This document shows, piece by piece, positions 48,630 to 55,938 of a stretch of 64,000 bases of DNA. The notes beneath the pieces were generated by a model. The model had not been told where the DNA came from. It searched no databases and saw only the letters and a list, made by a program, of their open reading frames with translations. How positions within the stretch are numbered: position 1 is the first letter of the stretch; every line of letters starts with the position of its first letter. Source of the stretch: Peptostreptococcaceae bacterium VA2 (lineage in GTDB: Bacteria > Bacillota > Clostridia > Peptostreptococcales > Peptostreptococcaceae); the NCBI GenBank assembly GCA_000686145.1, contig JMMB01000007.1:1550001-1614000 (forward strand), read 5' to 3'. The position numbers and the translations under genes are program-made.

Positions 48630-48868
48630 ATAAATACCTCCTATAAAAAAAATTCTTTAGTAAGGTATATTCATAAAGTTATTAAAATATAATTTATTAA
48701 ACAAGCACTTACAGAAAAAAGTTTTACAAGCTTTTTTATAAAGCTGTTATATTTTATACGGCAGTTATATTTTAATAAAATTATGAATTTAGGATAAATG
48801 AAGATTTGCTTGTTTTAATAATTTATCTACTTAAAAATTAAAAAAATTATAAGGAGATAAGTGAAAAG
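48630..48868. promoter_or_regulatory. Divergent control region of the purine operons
   Basis: Two direct repeats, GCTGTTATATTTTATA (48743-48758) and GCAGTTATATTTTAATA (48761-48777), have an 18-bp period. An imperfect inverted pair, TTATTAAACAAGC (left, to 48706) and GCTTGTTTTAATAA (from 48808), flanks them. All lie between the divergent starts at 48629 and 48869, where a shared regulator would be expected to bind. Confidence 0.4.
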
Positions 48869-49813
48869 ATGGAAAAAAAACAATTTGTATTAGCTGTACC
48901 GAATTTTAGCGAAGGTAGAAGAAAAGACATTATAGAAAAAATAGTTGATGAAGTAAGAAAAATTAAAGGTGTAAAACTAGTAAGCTATGAACCAGAAGCA
49001 GATTTTAATAGAACTGTTGTTACTTTTATAGGAGAACCAGATCCTGTAAAAGAAGCATTGGTTAATATGGCAGCAAAATCTGCACAACTTATAGATATGA
49101 GAAAACATAAAGGAACTCATCCAAGAATAGGTGCTCAAGATACACTTCCTATATTTCCATTTAAGGATATTACAATAGAAGAATGTGTTACTTTAGCAAA
49201 AGAAATAGGAAATGAGTTACATAAAAAAACACAAATACCAGTATTCTTTGCAGGAGAAGCTGCAAGTAATGAAGATAGAAAAGCATTTGCATATATAAGA
49301 AAAGGTCAGTATGAAGGCTTAAGAGATTTATTAAAAGAAACTAAGAATAATAAAGAAAGAATTGATGAGTACGATAATAGAAAACCAGATTTAAGTATAG
49401 ATGGATTAATAAGTGAAAGCGCAGGAGCCACTATATGTAGCGCAGAATGTGATGGCTTGACTGCTTATAATATATTTTTAGGAACTGAAAATATTCAAAT
49501 AGCTAAAGAAATAGCTAAGGGACTTAGAGGACCTACTGGAGGTTTTTCTACAGTAAGAGCTGTTGGAATAAAATTCCCTGAAAGGGAAGGCGTAGTAGTC
49601 TCAATGAATTTACTTGATTGTTCAAAAACTCCTATGCACAGAGCTTTTGAATTTGTAGAAAGAGAAGCTAAAAGATATGGGGTTATGGTTACAGGAACTG
49701 AACTTGTAGGACCGATAAAATTAGATTATATATTAGATAGTTTTCAATACTTCTTTAGATTAGAAGGATTTAATAAAGAACAAATTTTAGAAACTCATTT
49801 AATGGATATGTAG
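48869..49813 (+). CDS. Formiminotransferase (formimino-glycine/glutamate:THF)
   Basis: 314 aa, equal to the formiminotransferase half of FTCD, without the cyclodeaminase half. Motifs: VPNFSEGRR, RTVVTFIGEPDPV, and the catalytic-His block HKGTHPRIGAQD (about 82-93). Transfers the formimino group to tetrahydrofolate. Beside purine-ring enzymes the donor is probably formiminoglycine rather than formiminoglutamate. First gene of the rightward operon. Confidence 0.88.
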   Translation: MEKKQFVLAVPNFSEGRRKDIIEKIVDEVRKIKGVKLVSYEPEADFNRTVVTFIGEPDPVKEALVNMAAKSAQLIDMRKHKGTHPRIGAQDTLPIFPFKDITIEECVTLAKEIGNELHKKTQIPVFFAGEAASNEDRKAFAYIRKGQYEGLRDLLKETKNNKERIDEYDNRKPDLSIDGLISESAGATICSAECDGLTAYNIFLGTENIQIAKEIAKGLRGPTGGFSTVRAVGIKFPEREGVVVSMNLLDCSKTPMHRAFEFVEREAKRYGVMVTGTELVGPIKLDYILDSFQYFFRLEGFNKEQILETHLMDM

Positions 49814-49824
49814 GGGGAGAAAAA

Positions 49825-51372
49825 ATGATAGATGTAATTATAAAAAATGCAAGAATACCTCAAGGTGATGAAAGTGTACTTACAAATATATTAGTTAAAG
49901 ATGAAAAAATAACAGGATTTTCAGATGATATAAGCATGATACAAGCTAAAGAAGTTATAGATGCAAATGGAAATTTAACACTTCCAGGATGTATAGATTC
50001 TCATACTCATCTTATGTATCAAGGATTTCCACATAGAGAAAATTTCTTAAGTGGAACAGCTGCAGCTGCTACAGGAGGGGTTACAACTATAATAGATATG
50101 CCTTGTTGTTCAGTACCATCTGTTAGAAGCGTTGAACAATTAGAAACAAAACTTTCTATATGTGGACCACAAGCAGTTGTGGATTATGCTATGTGGGGTG
50201 GAGTTACAGGAGAGGATGTTAGAGAAGGTTGGATGTACAATGTTAAAGAACAAGCAGATTATGGAGTAGTTGCATTTAAAGTTTATATGACTCCATCTGT
50301 TCCAACTTATCCAAGAGTTACAGATCCTGAAATGTTTGAATGCTTTAAGGCAGTAGCTAAAACTGGTTTACCAATAGGTATACATGCAGAAAACTTTGCT
50401 ATGTGCGATTTTTATGTAAATAGATTTAGAGAAGAAGGAAGACTAGATGGCCCAGCTTGGGCAGAAGCTAGAATGGAGTTAGCAGAAAAAGTGGCTATAG
50501 AACTTGGAATAAGTTTTGCAGAAGCTAGTGGAGCTAGACTTCATATAGTTCATATGAGTACTGGAATAGGTGCAAAACTTGTAAAAGAAGCTAAGATAAA
50601 AGGAATAAATGTAACAAGTGAATCTTGTCCTCATTACTTAACATTAAATTATCAAGAATCAATGAGTAAATATGGACCACTTGCAAAAATAGCACCACCA
50701 CTAAGAACTAAAAAAGATAATGAGGAACACTGGAAAGGTATAAATGATGGAAGCATAGATTTTATAGCTACAGATCATGCTCCATATGAAATAGAAAGTG
50801 AAAAGCATAAAGACGGAATGAATATATGGACTTCATTCCCAGGAATACCAGGGGTTGAAACTATGGTTCCAGTTGTTGTAAGTGAAGGATACAATAAAGG
50901 AAGAATATCTTTAAGCAAGTTAGTAGATATATTAAGTACAAATGTAGCTAAACATTATGGATTATATCCTAAAAAAGGTGCTTTAAATATAGGTTCTGAT
51001 GCAGACTTTACAATATTAGATTTAGAAAAAGAATGGACTATAGACCCTAAAACTATGGTATCTATGTGTGGATACACTCCACTTGAAGGAATGAAGTTAA
51101 AAGGTAAGGTTTATAAAACTGTAGTTAGAGGTAACTTGGTGTACCAAGACGAAGAAGAGGGAATTTTAAGTAAATTAGAAAATTATGATGTGGTATTTAA
51201 TAACCCAGAAGAATTAACTAGTGCGGAATACAAAGTTAGCTATAGAAAACAACATCCAGAAGTTATAGTTGACCATATTAAAAATATAAAAGGGATAATG
51301 GTTAAACCTGGATTTGGTAAATTTACAAAAAGAGTACAAATAATGAAATTAGATAAAAAAATAACTTATTAA
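49825..51372 (+). CDS. Dihydropyrimidinase/allantoinase-like amidohydrolase
   Basis: 515 aa amidohydrolase. Seen: DSHTHL (metal HxH), the carboxylated Lys in VVAFKVYMTPS, HIVHMSTG, ESCPHYLTL and the Asp in FIATDHAPYE. It should hydrolyse a cyclic amide. The best step is xanthine to 4-ureidoimidazole-5-carboxylate (inference). About 70 residues after 445 extend past the usual end of the family and could be a compartment-targeting tail. 11 nt after the formiminotransferase gene. Confidence 0.85.
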   Translation: MIDVIIKNARIPQGDESVLTNILVKDEKITGFSDDISMIQAKEVIDANGNLTLPGCIDSHTHLMYQGFPHRENFLSGTAAAATGGVTTIIDMPCCSVPSVRSVEQLETKLSICGPQAVVDYAMWGGVTGEDVREGWMYNVKEQADYGVVAFKVYMTPSVPTYPRVTDPEMFECFKAVAKTGLPIGIHAENFAMCDFYVNRFREEGRLDGPAWAEARMELAEKVAIELGISFAEASGARLHIVHMSTGIGAKLVKEAKIKGINVTSESCPHYLTLNYQESMSKYGPLAKIAPPLRTKKDNEEHWKGINDGSIDFIATDHAPYEIESEKHKDGMNIWTSFPGIPGVETMVPVVVSEGYNKGRISLSKLVDILSTNVAKHYGLYPKKGALNIGSDADFTILDLEKEWTIDPKTMVSMCGYTPLEGMKLKGKVYKTVVRGNLVYQDEEEGILSKLENYDVVFNNPEELTSAEYKVSYRKQHPEVIVDHIKNIKGIMVKPGFGKFTKRVQIMKLDKKITY

Positions 51373-51421
51373 AAATAAATTGAAAATTATATGGAAATAA
51401 GGTTTATAGGGGGAAATAAAA

Positions 51422-52033
51422 ATGCCAAGACATGGGATTGTTGTTATAGATATGTTAAATGATTTTGTTGGGGAGAATGCTTCTTTAAGATGTCCAGGAG
51501 GAGAACAAATAGTACCTAAGTTACAAAAATTATTTACTTGGGTAAGAGAAAGAAATGCAAGAGGGCTTGATGATATTCAATTAATACATGTGCAAGAAGC
51601 TCATAGAAAAAATGATGCAGACTTTAGGGTAAGACCACGCCACGCAGTTAAAGGAACTTGGGGTTCTGATTTTATAAAAGAGTTATATCCTCAAGGCGAG
51701 GAATATACTATACCAAAGAGAAGACATAGTGCATTTGCACATACTGACTTAGATTTATATTTAAGAGAAGAAAATTTAGATACAGTAGTAGTTACTGGTG
51801 TTTGGACTAATGTATGTGTAAGAAGTACAGCGAGTGATGCATTATATAATGCTTACAAAGTTATAACTTTAAGTGATGGTGTACATTCTAAGAATGATGA
51901 AATGCACGAAGCTGGTCTTAGAGATTTAAGTATATTTACAAAAGTTATGCCAATTGATGAATATATACAGGCTTGGGAGAACGGACTTGATCCATGGGTT
52001 GGTGGTGGAGACCAAGAAAATAAAGTGAAGTAA
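51422..52033 (+). CDS. Isochorismatase-like cysteine hydrolase
   Basis: 203 aa. Catalytic triad of the family: Asp in VVIDMLNDF (about 10), Lys in TIPKRRHSAF, and Cys in VTGVWTNVCVRSTASDA. Members with this layout include ureidoacrylate and N-carbamoyl amidohydrolases. Removal of the carbamoyl group from ureidoimidazole-carboxylate fits the pathway (inference). The extended WGSDFIKELYP segment is usual. Confidence 0.82.
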   Translation: MPRHGIVVIDMLNDFVGENASLRCPGGEQIVPKLQKLFTWVRERNARGLDDIQLIHVQEAHRKNDADFRVRPRHAVKGTWGSDFIKELYPQGEEYTIPKRRHSAFAHTDLDLYLREENLDTVVVTGVWTNVCVRSTASDALYNAYKVITLSDGVHSKNDEMHEAGLRDLSIFTKVMPIDEYIQAWENGLDPWVGGGDQENKVK

Positions 52034-52107
52034 TAAATTTAATTAGGTAATTATTAAGCTTAGGCTTTTTAATTACCTAAAAATAAAACTTTGGAAGGAG
52101 AAGTTTT

Positions 52108-52662
52108 ATGAAAATAATAGTGGGTATATCAGGAGGAAGTGGTGCAATTTATGCACTTGGAATATTAAAAGTTTTAAAGGATTTAAATGTTGAAACTCAT
52201 TTAGTAGTATCCAATATGGGAGAATATGTAATAAACCATGAGTGCGGAGTTAATATAGACGAGCTAAAAGAAATGGCTGATTGTTATCATGAAAACTATG
52301 ATCTAGCAGCTCCAATTGCAAGTGGATCATTTAAAACTGATGGAATGATTATAGTACCTTGTTCTATGAAAACACTAGCAGCAATTACTATGGGATATAG
52401 TGATAGTTTACTTACAAGAGCTGCTGATGTTTGCATTAAGGACAAGAGAAGGCTTGTAATTGTACCAAGAGAAACTCCACTTAGTTCTATACATCTTGAA
52501 AATATGCTTAGACTTTCAAACTTAGGTGTAACTATAATGCCACCGACACCAGGATTTTATAATCACCCACAAGATTTAAGTGATATAGTAACTTCAATAG
52601 TTGGGAGAAGCTTAGATTTATTATATATAGAACATGATTTACTTAAAAGATGGGGTGATTAA
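52108..52662 (+). CDS. ubiX: UbiX-like flavin prenyltransferase
   Basis: 184 aa. Prenylates FMN to make the prFMN cofactor for UbiD enzymes. Motifs: VGISGGSGAIYALGIL, ASGSFKTDGMIIVPCSMKTLA, RRLVIVPRETPLS and MPPTPGFY. Immediately upstream of ubiD, its functional partner. Confidence 0.92.
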   Translation: MKIIVGISGGSGAIYALGILKVLKDLNVETHLVVSNMGEYVINHECGVNIDELKEMADCYHENYDLAAPIASGSFKTDGMIIVPCSMKTLAAITMGYSDSLLTRAADVCIKDKRRLVIVPRETPLSSIHLENMLRLSNLGVTIMPPTPGFYNHPQDLSDIVTSIVGRSLDLLYIEHDLLKRWGD

Positions 52663-52663
52663 T

Positions 52664-54004
52664 ATGGAAACTCAAATGTTAAGGTACACTTTAGAAAAGT
52701 TAGAAAAATTAGGGCATATTAAAACTTGTACTAAAAAAGTAGATACTAAATTTGAACTTGGAGCAGTACTAAGATACTTTGATAACGAAGTTCCAATAAT
52801 ATTTAATAATATAAAAGAACATAAAGTGCCTTTGGTTGGAGGTCTTTATGGAAATAGACAAATATTTTATGATTTAATGGATATGAATAAAGAAGATAGG
52901 ATATTTAAATTTATGGATGCGATAGCTAATCCTAAATCTGTAAGAAAAATTAGTACTGGCCCTATTAAAGAAAATATTATAACTAAAAATATAGATGTAA
53001 AAAAATTATTTCCAATTCCAACATCACATGAAAAAGACTCGTTAAGTTTTATAACTTCTGGAATGCTTATTGTAAAAGACCCAGAAACTAATGATACTCA
53101 TATGGCAGTTAGAAGATTTCAAGTAAATTCAAAAACAAATATAAGTGCATTAGTATCAGGGGCGTCTCCTCATTTAAGAAAAATCATAAAAAAAAGTGAA
53201 GAAAATAATAAACCTATAGAATGTGCAGTGGTATTAGGTTATGATGCTGAATATTTAATAGCATCTCAAATAAGTTCTTCAAAATATGGACTTGATAAGC
53301 ACAAGGTGTATAGTGCCCTAAAAGGTGAAGAATTAGAAGTTGTAAAGTGCCATAGTGTAGATATAGAAGTTCCAGCTTATTGTGAAATAGTGTTAGAAGG
53401 AGAAATAGTTCCTAACAAAAAGGTAGTAGAAGGTCCTTTTGGAGAATTAATGGGATACTATGGTGAAGTAGCACCTAATCCGGTTATGGAAATAAAAACA
53501 ATAATGCATAGAGATAAACCAATATTTCAACATGCATTCCCTTGTAGAGAAGAACACTTATCAAATGGGCTTATAAGAGAAGCAGAGATGTATAGTATAT
53601 TAAATAGTGTTGTAGATGTAGATGATGTAAATGTAACTGTTGGAGGAGGATGTAGACTTCATGCAATAGTTAGTATAAATAAAAATAATGAAGGTGATGG
53701 AAAAAGTGCAATTTTATCATCACTTGGAAGTAGTAAGGATTTAAAACATGTAGTAGTAGTAGATACTGATGTTGATATATATAATTGTAAAGATATTGAA
53801 TTTGCACTTTCATCTAGAGTACAAGGTTCAGATGATGTAGTTATAATTAAAAATGCATTAGGAAGTGGTCTTGAAGCATCTCATGTTTATAAAGGTCTTA
53901 GTGATAAAATAGGAATAGATGCCACAAAACCATTAGATGTAGATTTGTTTGATAGAGCTATAATACCAGAATATGAAAATATAAATATAAATGATTATTT
54001 TTAA
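52664..54004 (+). CDS. UbiD-family prFMN-dependent decarboxylase
   Basis: 446 aa. Family features: a central ECAVVLGYDAEYLIAS region, GPFGELMGYYGEV (with the active-site Glu) and a long C-terminal domain. With UbiX it should decarboxylate an aromatic or heteroaromatic acid; 4-aminoimidazole-5-carboxylate to 4-aminoimidazole fits the cluster (inference). ATG at 52664 follows GGGGTGATT; an in-frame ATG 30 nt earlier lies inside ubiX and lacks a site. Confidence 0.9.
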   Translation: METQMLRYTLEKLEKLGHIKTCTKKVDTKFELGAVLRYFDNEVPIIFNNIKEHKVPLVGGLYGNRQIFYDLMDMNKEDRIFKFMDAIANPKSVRKISTGPIKENIITKNIDVKKLFPIPTSHEKDSLSFITSGMLIVKDPETNDTHMAVRRFQVNSKTNISALVSGASPHLRKIIKKSEENNKPIECAVVLGYDAEYLIASQISSSKYGLDKHKVYSALKGEELEVVKCHSVDIEVPAYCEIVLEGEIVPNKKVVEGPFGELMGYYGEVAPNPVMEIKTIMHRDKPIFQHAFPCREEHLSNGLIREAEMYSILNSVVDVDDVNVTVGGGCRLHAIVSINKNNEGDGKSAILSSLGSSKDLKHVVVVDTDVDIYNCKDIEFALSSRVQGSDDVVIIKNALGSGLEASHVYKGLSDKIGIDATKPLDVDLFDRAIIPEYENININDYF

Positions 54005-54043
54005 GACTAATAAATAAAACCTACTTCAAGAGGGGTGAAGAAT

Positions 54044-54304
54044 TTGAATGCTTTAGGGATAGTAGAAGTAAAAAGTATGATAGGAGCGATAGTAGCAGCA
54101 GATACTATGTTAAAATCTGCAGATGTAGATTTAATTGATATAAATTTAGTAGGATCAGGTATAGTAGCAGCGATAGTAAGGGGCGACGTAGCAGCAGTAC
54201 AAGCGGCAGTTGAAAATGGAAAAGAAAGTGCTAGTAAAGTAGCACAAATAATATCAACAAATGTCATAGCAAGACCTCATGATGAAGTAAGCAAAATATT
54301 ATAG
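54044..54304 (+). CDS. BMC-H microcompartment shell protein 1
   Basis: 86 aa single BMC domain forming hexameric shell tiles. It has NALGIVEVKSMIGAIVAADTML, the RGDVAAVQAAVENG strand-helix and the terminal ARPHDEV of the family. The pore loop reads NLVGSG. TTG at 54044 is 8 nt from AGAGGGG; the GTG at 54035 overlaps that site and is rejected. Confidence 0.92.
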   Translation: MNALGIVEVKSMIGAIVAADTMLKSADVDLIDINLVGSGIVAAIVRGDVAAVQAAVENGKESASKVAQIISTNVIARPHDEVSKIL

Positions 54305-54316
54305 GTGGTGAAGCAA

Positions 54317-54649
54317 GTGGCGAGTTCATTAACTAAAACGATAATGAATAATATATCAAAGAAGGCTCTTAATAAAAATGATAGCAAATATTTTGAAACT
54401 AATAGCGTAAGCGTTAATCATATAAATGAAAAAGAAGAAGAGTTTTTAAAAAATATACTACATAAAAATAATACTAAAATAAATTTAAACTCTATAAAAA
54501 ATAAGCAACAACCTAAAAATAACAATTCAAAAATAACAATTCAAAGTCTAAAAAGCTTTAGTGAAAAAACAAATAACAACTCTGTTAAAGAAAAACCTAA
54601 AGATAAACAAAATAAAAATATGATTAGCTTAAAAGAGTTAGCTAAATAA
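54317..54649 (+). CDS. Low-complexity BMC-associated protein A, 110 aa
   Basis: GTG at 54317, 8 nt after AGGTGG (an upstream GTG at 54305 overlaps the site). No fold I recognise; rich in Asn, Lys and Ser, so probably largely disordered. The N-terminus SLTKTIMNNISKK can form an amphipathic helix and matches the N-terminus of the protein at 55285. Short hydrophobic blocks recur: INLNSIKN, ITIQSLKS and a C-terminal MISLKELAK. Encoded between two shell genes. A cargo adaptor or scaffold is a plausible guess. Confidence 0.7.
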   Translation: MASSLTKTIMNNISKKALNKNDSKYFETNSVSVNHINEKEEEFLKNILHKNNTKINLNSIKNKQQPKNNNSKITIQSLKSFSEKTNNNSVKEKPKDKQNKNMISLKELAK

Positions 54650-54660
54650 GGGGGATAACG

Positions 54661-54984
54661 ATGAGAAAAGCCCTAGGAATGATAGAATCTATAGGAATTA
54701 CAACTGCAATAGCTGCCCTAGATAGTGCGAGCAAAGCAGCAGATATTACGTTAATTGGTTTTGATAAAGTTATTGGTGTAGAAAAATCAGTAAGTATTAC
54801 CATTCACATAGCAGGAGAAGTAGCAGCAGTAAACGCAGCAATAGAAGCAGGGGTAGAAGCAGGAAACAAAGTGGGAAGAGTTGTTTGTAGTAAAACTATA
54901 CCAAGACCACATGAAGAAGTAGATTTTTTAATAAAAGAATTTGAAAAGAATTTAAAAGAAAAAGAAGCTAAAAAAAGTAAATAA
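54661..54984 (+). CDS. BMC-H microcompartment shell protein 2
   Basis: 107 aa. BMC domain (KALGMIESIGITTAIAALD, GEVAAVNAAIEAG, IPRPHEEV) with a C-terminal Lys/Glu-rich extension of about 20 residues. The pore loop KVIGVEKS is unusual, without the common GSG, so it may pass a different metabolite. Confidence 0.92.
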   Translation: MRKALGMIESIGITTAIAALDSASKAADITLIGFDKVIGVEKSVSITIHIAGEVAAVNAAIEAGVEAGNKVGRVVCSKTIPRPHEEVDFLIKEFEKNLKEKEAKKSK

Positions 54985-55004
54985 AATTATAGGAGGTATA
55001 TATT

Positions 55005-55280
55005 ATGGGTCAAGCATTAGGAATGATAGAAACTAAAGGATTAGTAGGTGCTGTTGAAGCAGCAGATGCTATGGTGAAATCTGCAAATGTAACTTTAATG
55101 GGATATGAAAAAATAGGATTTGGGTTAGTAACAGTTATGGTAAGTGGAGATGTAGGTGCTGTAAAAGCAGCAGTTGATGCAGGAAGTGAAGCAGCAAGAA
55201 ATGTTGGAGAGCTTCATTCAGTTCATGTAATACCAAGACCACACTCTGAAATTGAAAGAGTTATGTTAAGCAGAGAATAA
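55005..55280 (+). CDS. BMC-H microcompartment shell protein 3
   Basis: 91 aa canonical PduA/CcmK-like shell protein: [33 protein letters not shown] pore strand, [23 protein letters not shown]. Strong TAGGAGGTATA ribosome site. The closest of the three to the bulk shell type. Confidence 0.94.
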   Translation: MGQALGMIETKGLVGAVEAADAMVKSANVTLMGYEKIGFGLVTVMVSGDVGAVKAAVDAGSEAARNVGELHSVHVIPRPHSEIERVMLSRE

Positions 55281-55284
55281 GTAA

Positions 55285-55653
55285 ATGAAAAATAAAAAAA
55301 ACTTAACCGATTCAATATTAAAAAATATAGGAGAGAGTTTAAAAAAAAATGTTGCTACAACAAATAAATTTATAAAAAATGAAGATGTTAAGTCAAATTC
55401 ATTTATAATGGTTCCTACAAATCACCATAACATAGATGAAATATTAAAACTGTTAAACAATTTTAAAGAAGATAATGTATCTGAAGACATTAAAGAAGAA
55501 ACTAAAAAATCCGTAATAACTTTAAGTGATATATTAAACTCTAATCAAGAAAAATTAATTATACCAAAATATTCTATAATAACACCGATGGCAAAAGACT
55601 ATATAAAACAAAAGAAAATAAAAGTGATTTTTACTGAAAATAAAGAACAATAG
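55285..55653 (+). CDS. BMC-associated protein B with EutT-like terminal motif, 122 aa
   Basis: The N-terminus NLTDSILKNIGESLKK is an amphipathic helix matching protein A (LTxxIxxNI). A middle SVITLSDILN resembles its repeats. The C-terminus IITPMAKDYIKQKKIKVIF matches the (I/L)TPxAxxxxxxxxIxIxF motif at the N-terminus of EutT-type proteins and other BMC-associated proteins. Only 4 nt after shell gene 3. No catalytic motif seen. Likely a structural or targeting component. Confidence 0.7.
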   Translation: MKNKKNLTDSILKNIGESLKKNVATTNKFIKNEDVKSNSFIMVPTNHHNIDEILKLLNNFKEDNVSEDIKEETKKSVITLSDILNSNQEKLIIPKYSIITPMAKDYIKQKKIKVIFTENKEQ

Positions 55654-55663
55654 GGGAGAAATT

Positions 55664-55936
55664 ATGCAAATAGGAAAAATAATAGGAACAGTAGTTGCAA
55701 CTAGAAAAGATGAGTCATTAGTAGGTAGCAAGTTAATGATAACTCAACCGTTAAATTTTAGAAATGAAATAGAGGGAAAACCCCTGATTGCAGTAGATAC
55801 AGTAGGAGCAGGAATTGGTGAATTAATTATATACACAGAAGGAACAGCTGCTAGAAATGCAACTAAAAAATATGATTCATCAATAAATGCTGCAATAATA
55901 GGAATTGTTGATAACATAGATGTATGGGAGGAGTAA
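55664..55936 (+). CDS. BMC-P vertex protein (EutN/CcmL)
   Basis: 90 aa pentamer-forming protein that closes shell vertices: MQIGKIIGTVVATRKDESL, SKLMITQPL, VDTVGAGIGELIIYTEG and an IGIVDNIDVW ending. The only vertex gene in the cluster. Confidence 0.94.
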   Translation: MQIGKIIGTVVATRKDESLVGSKLMITQPLNFRNEIEGKPLIAVDTVGAGIGELIIYTEGTAARNATKKYDSSINAAIIGIVDNIDVWEE

Positions 55937-55938
55937 CA

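Noticed and set aside
54007-54267. Minus-strand ORF through the first shell gene
   Set aside because: Shadow of the BMC-H frame; no ribosome site and no motif.
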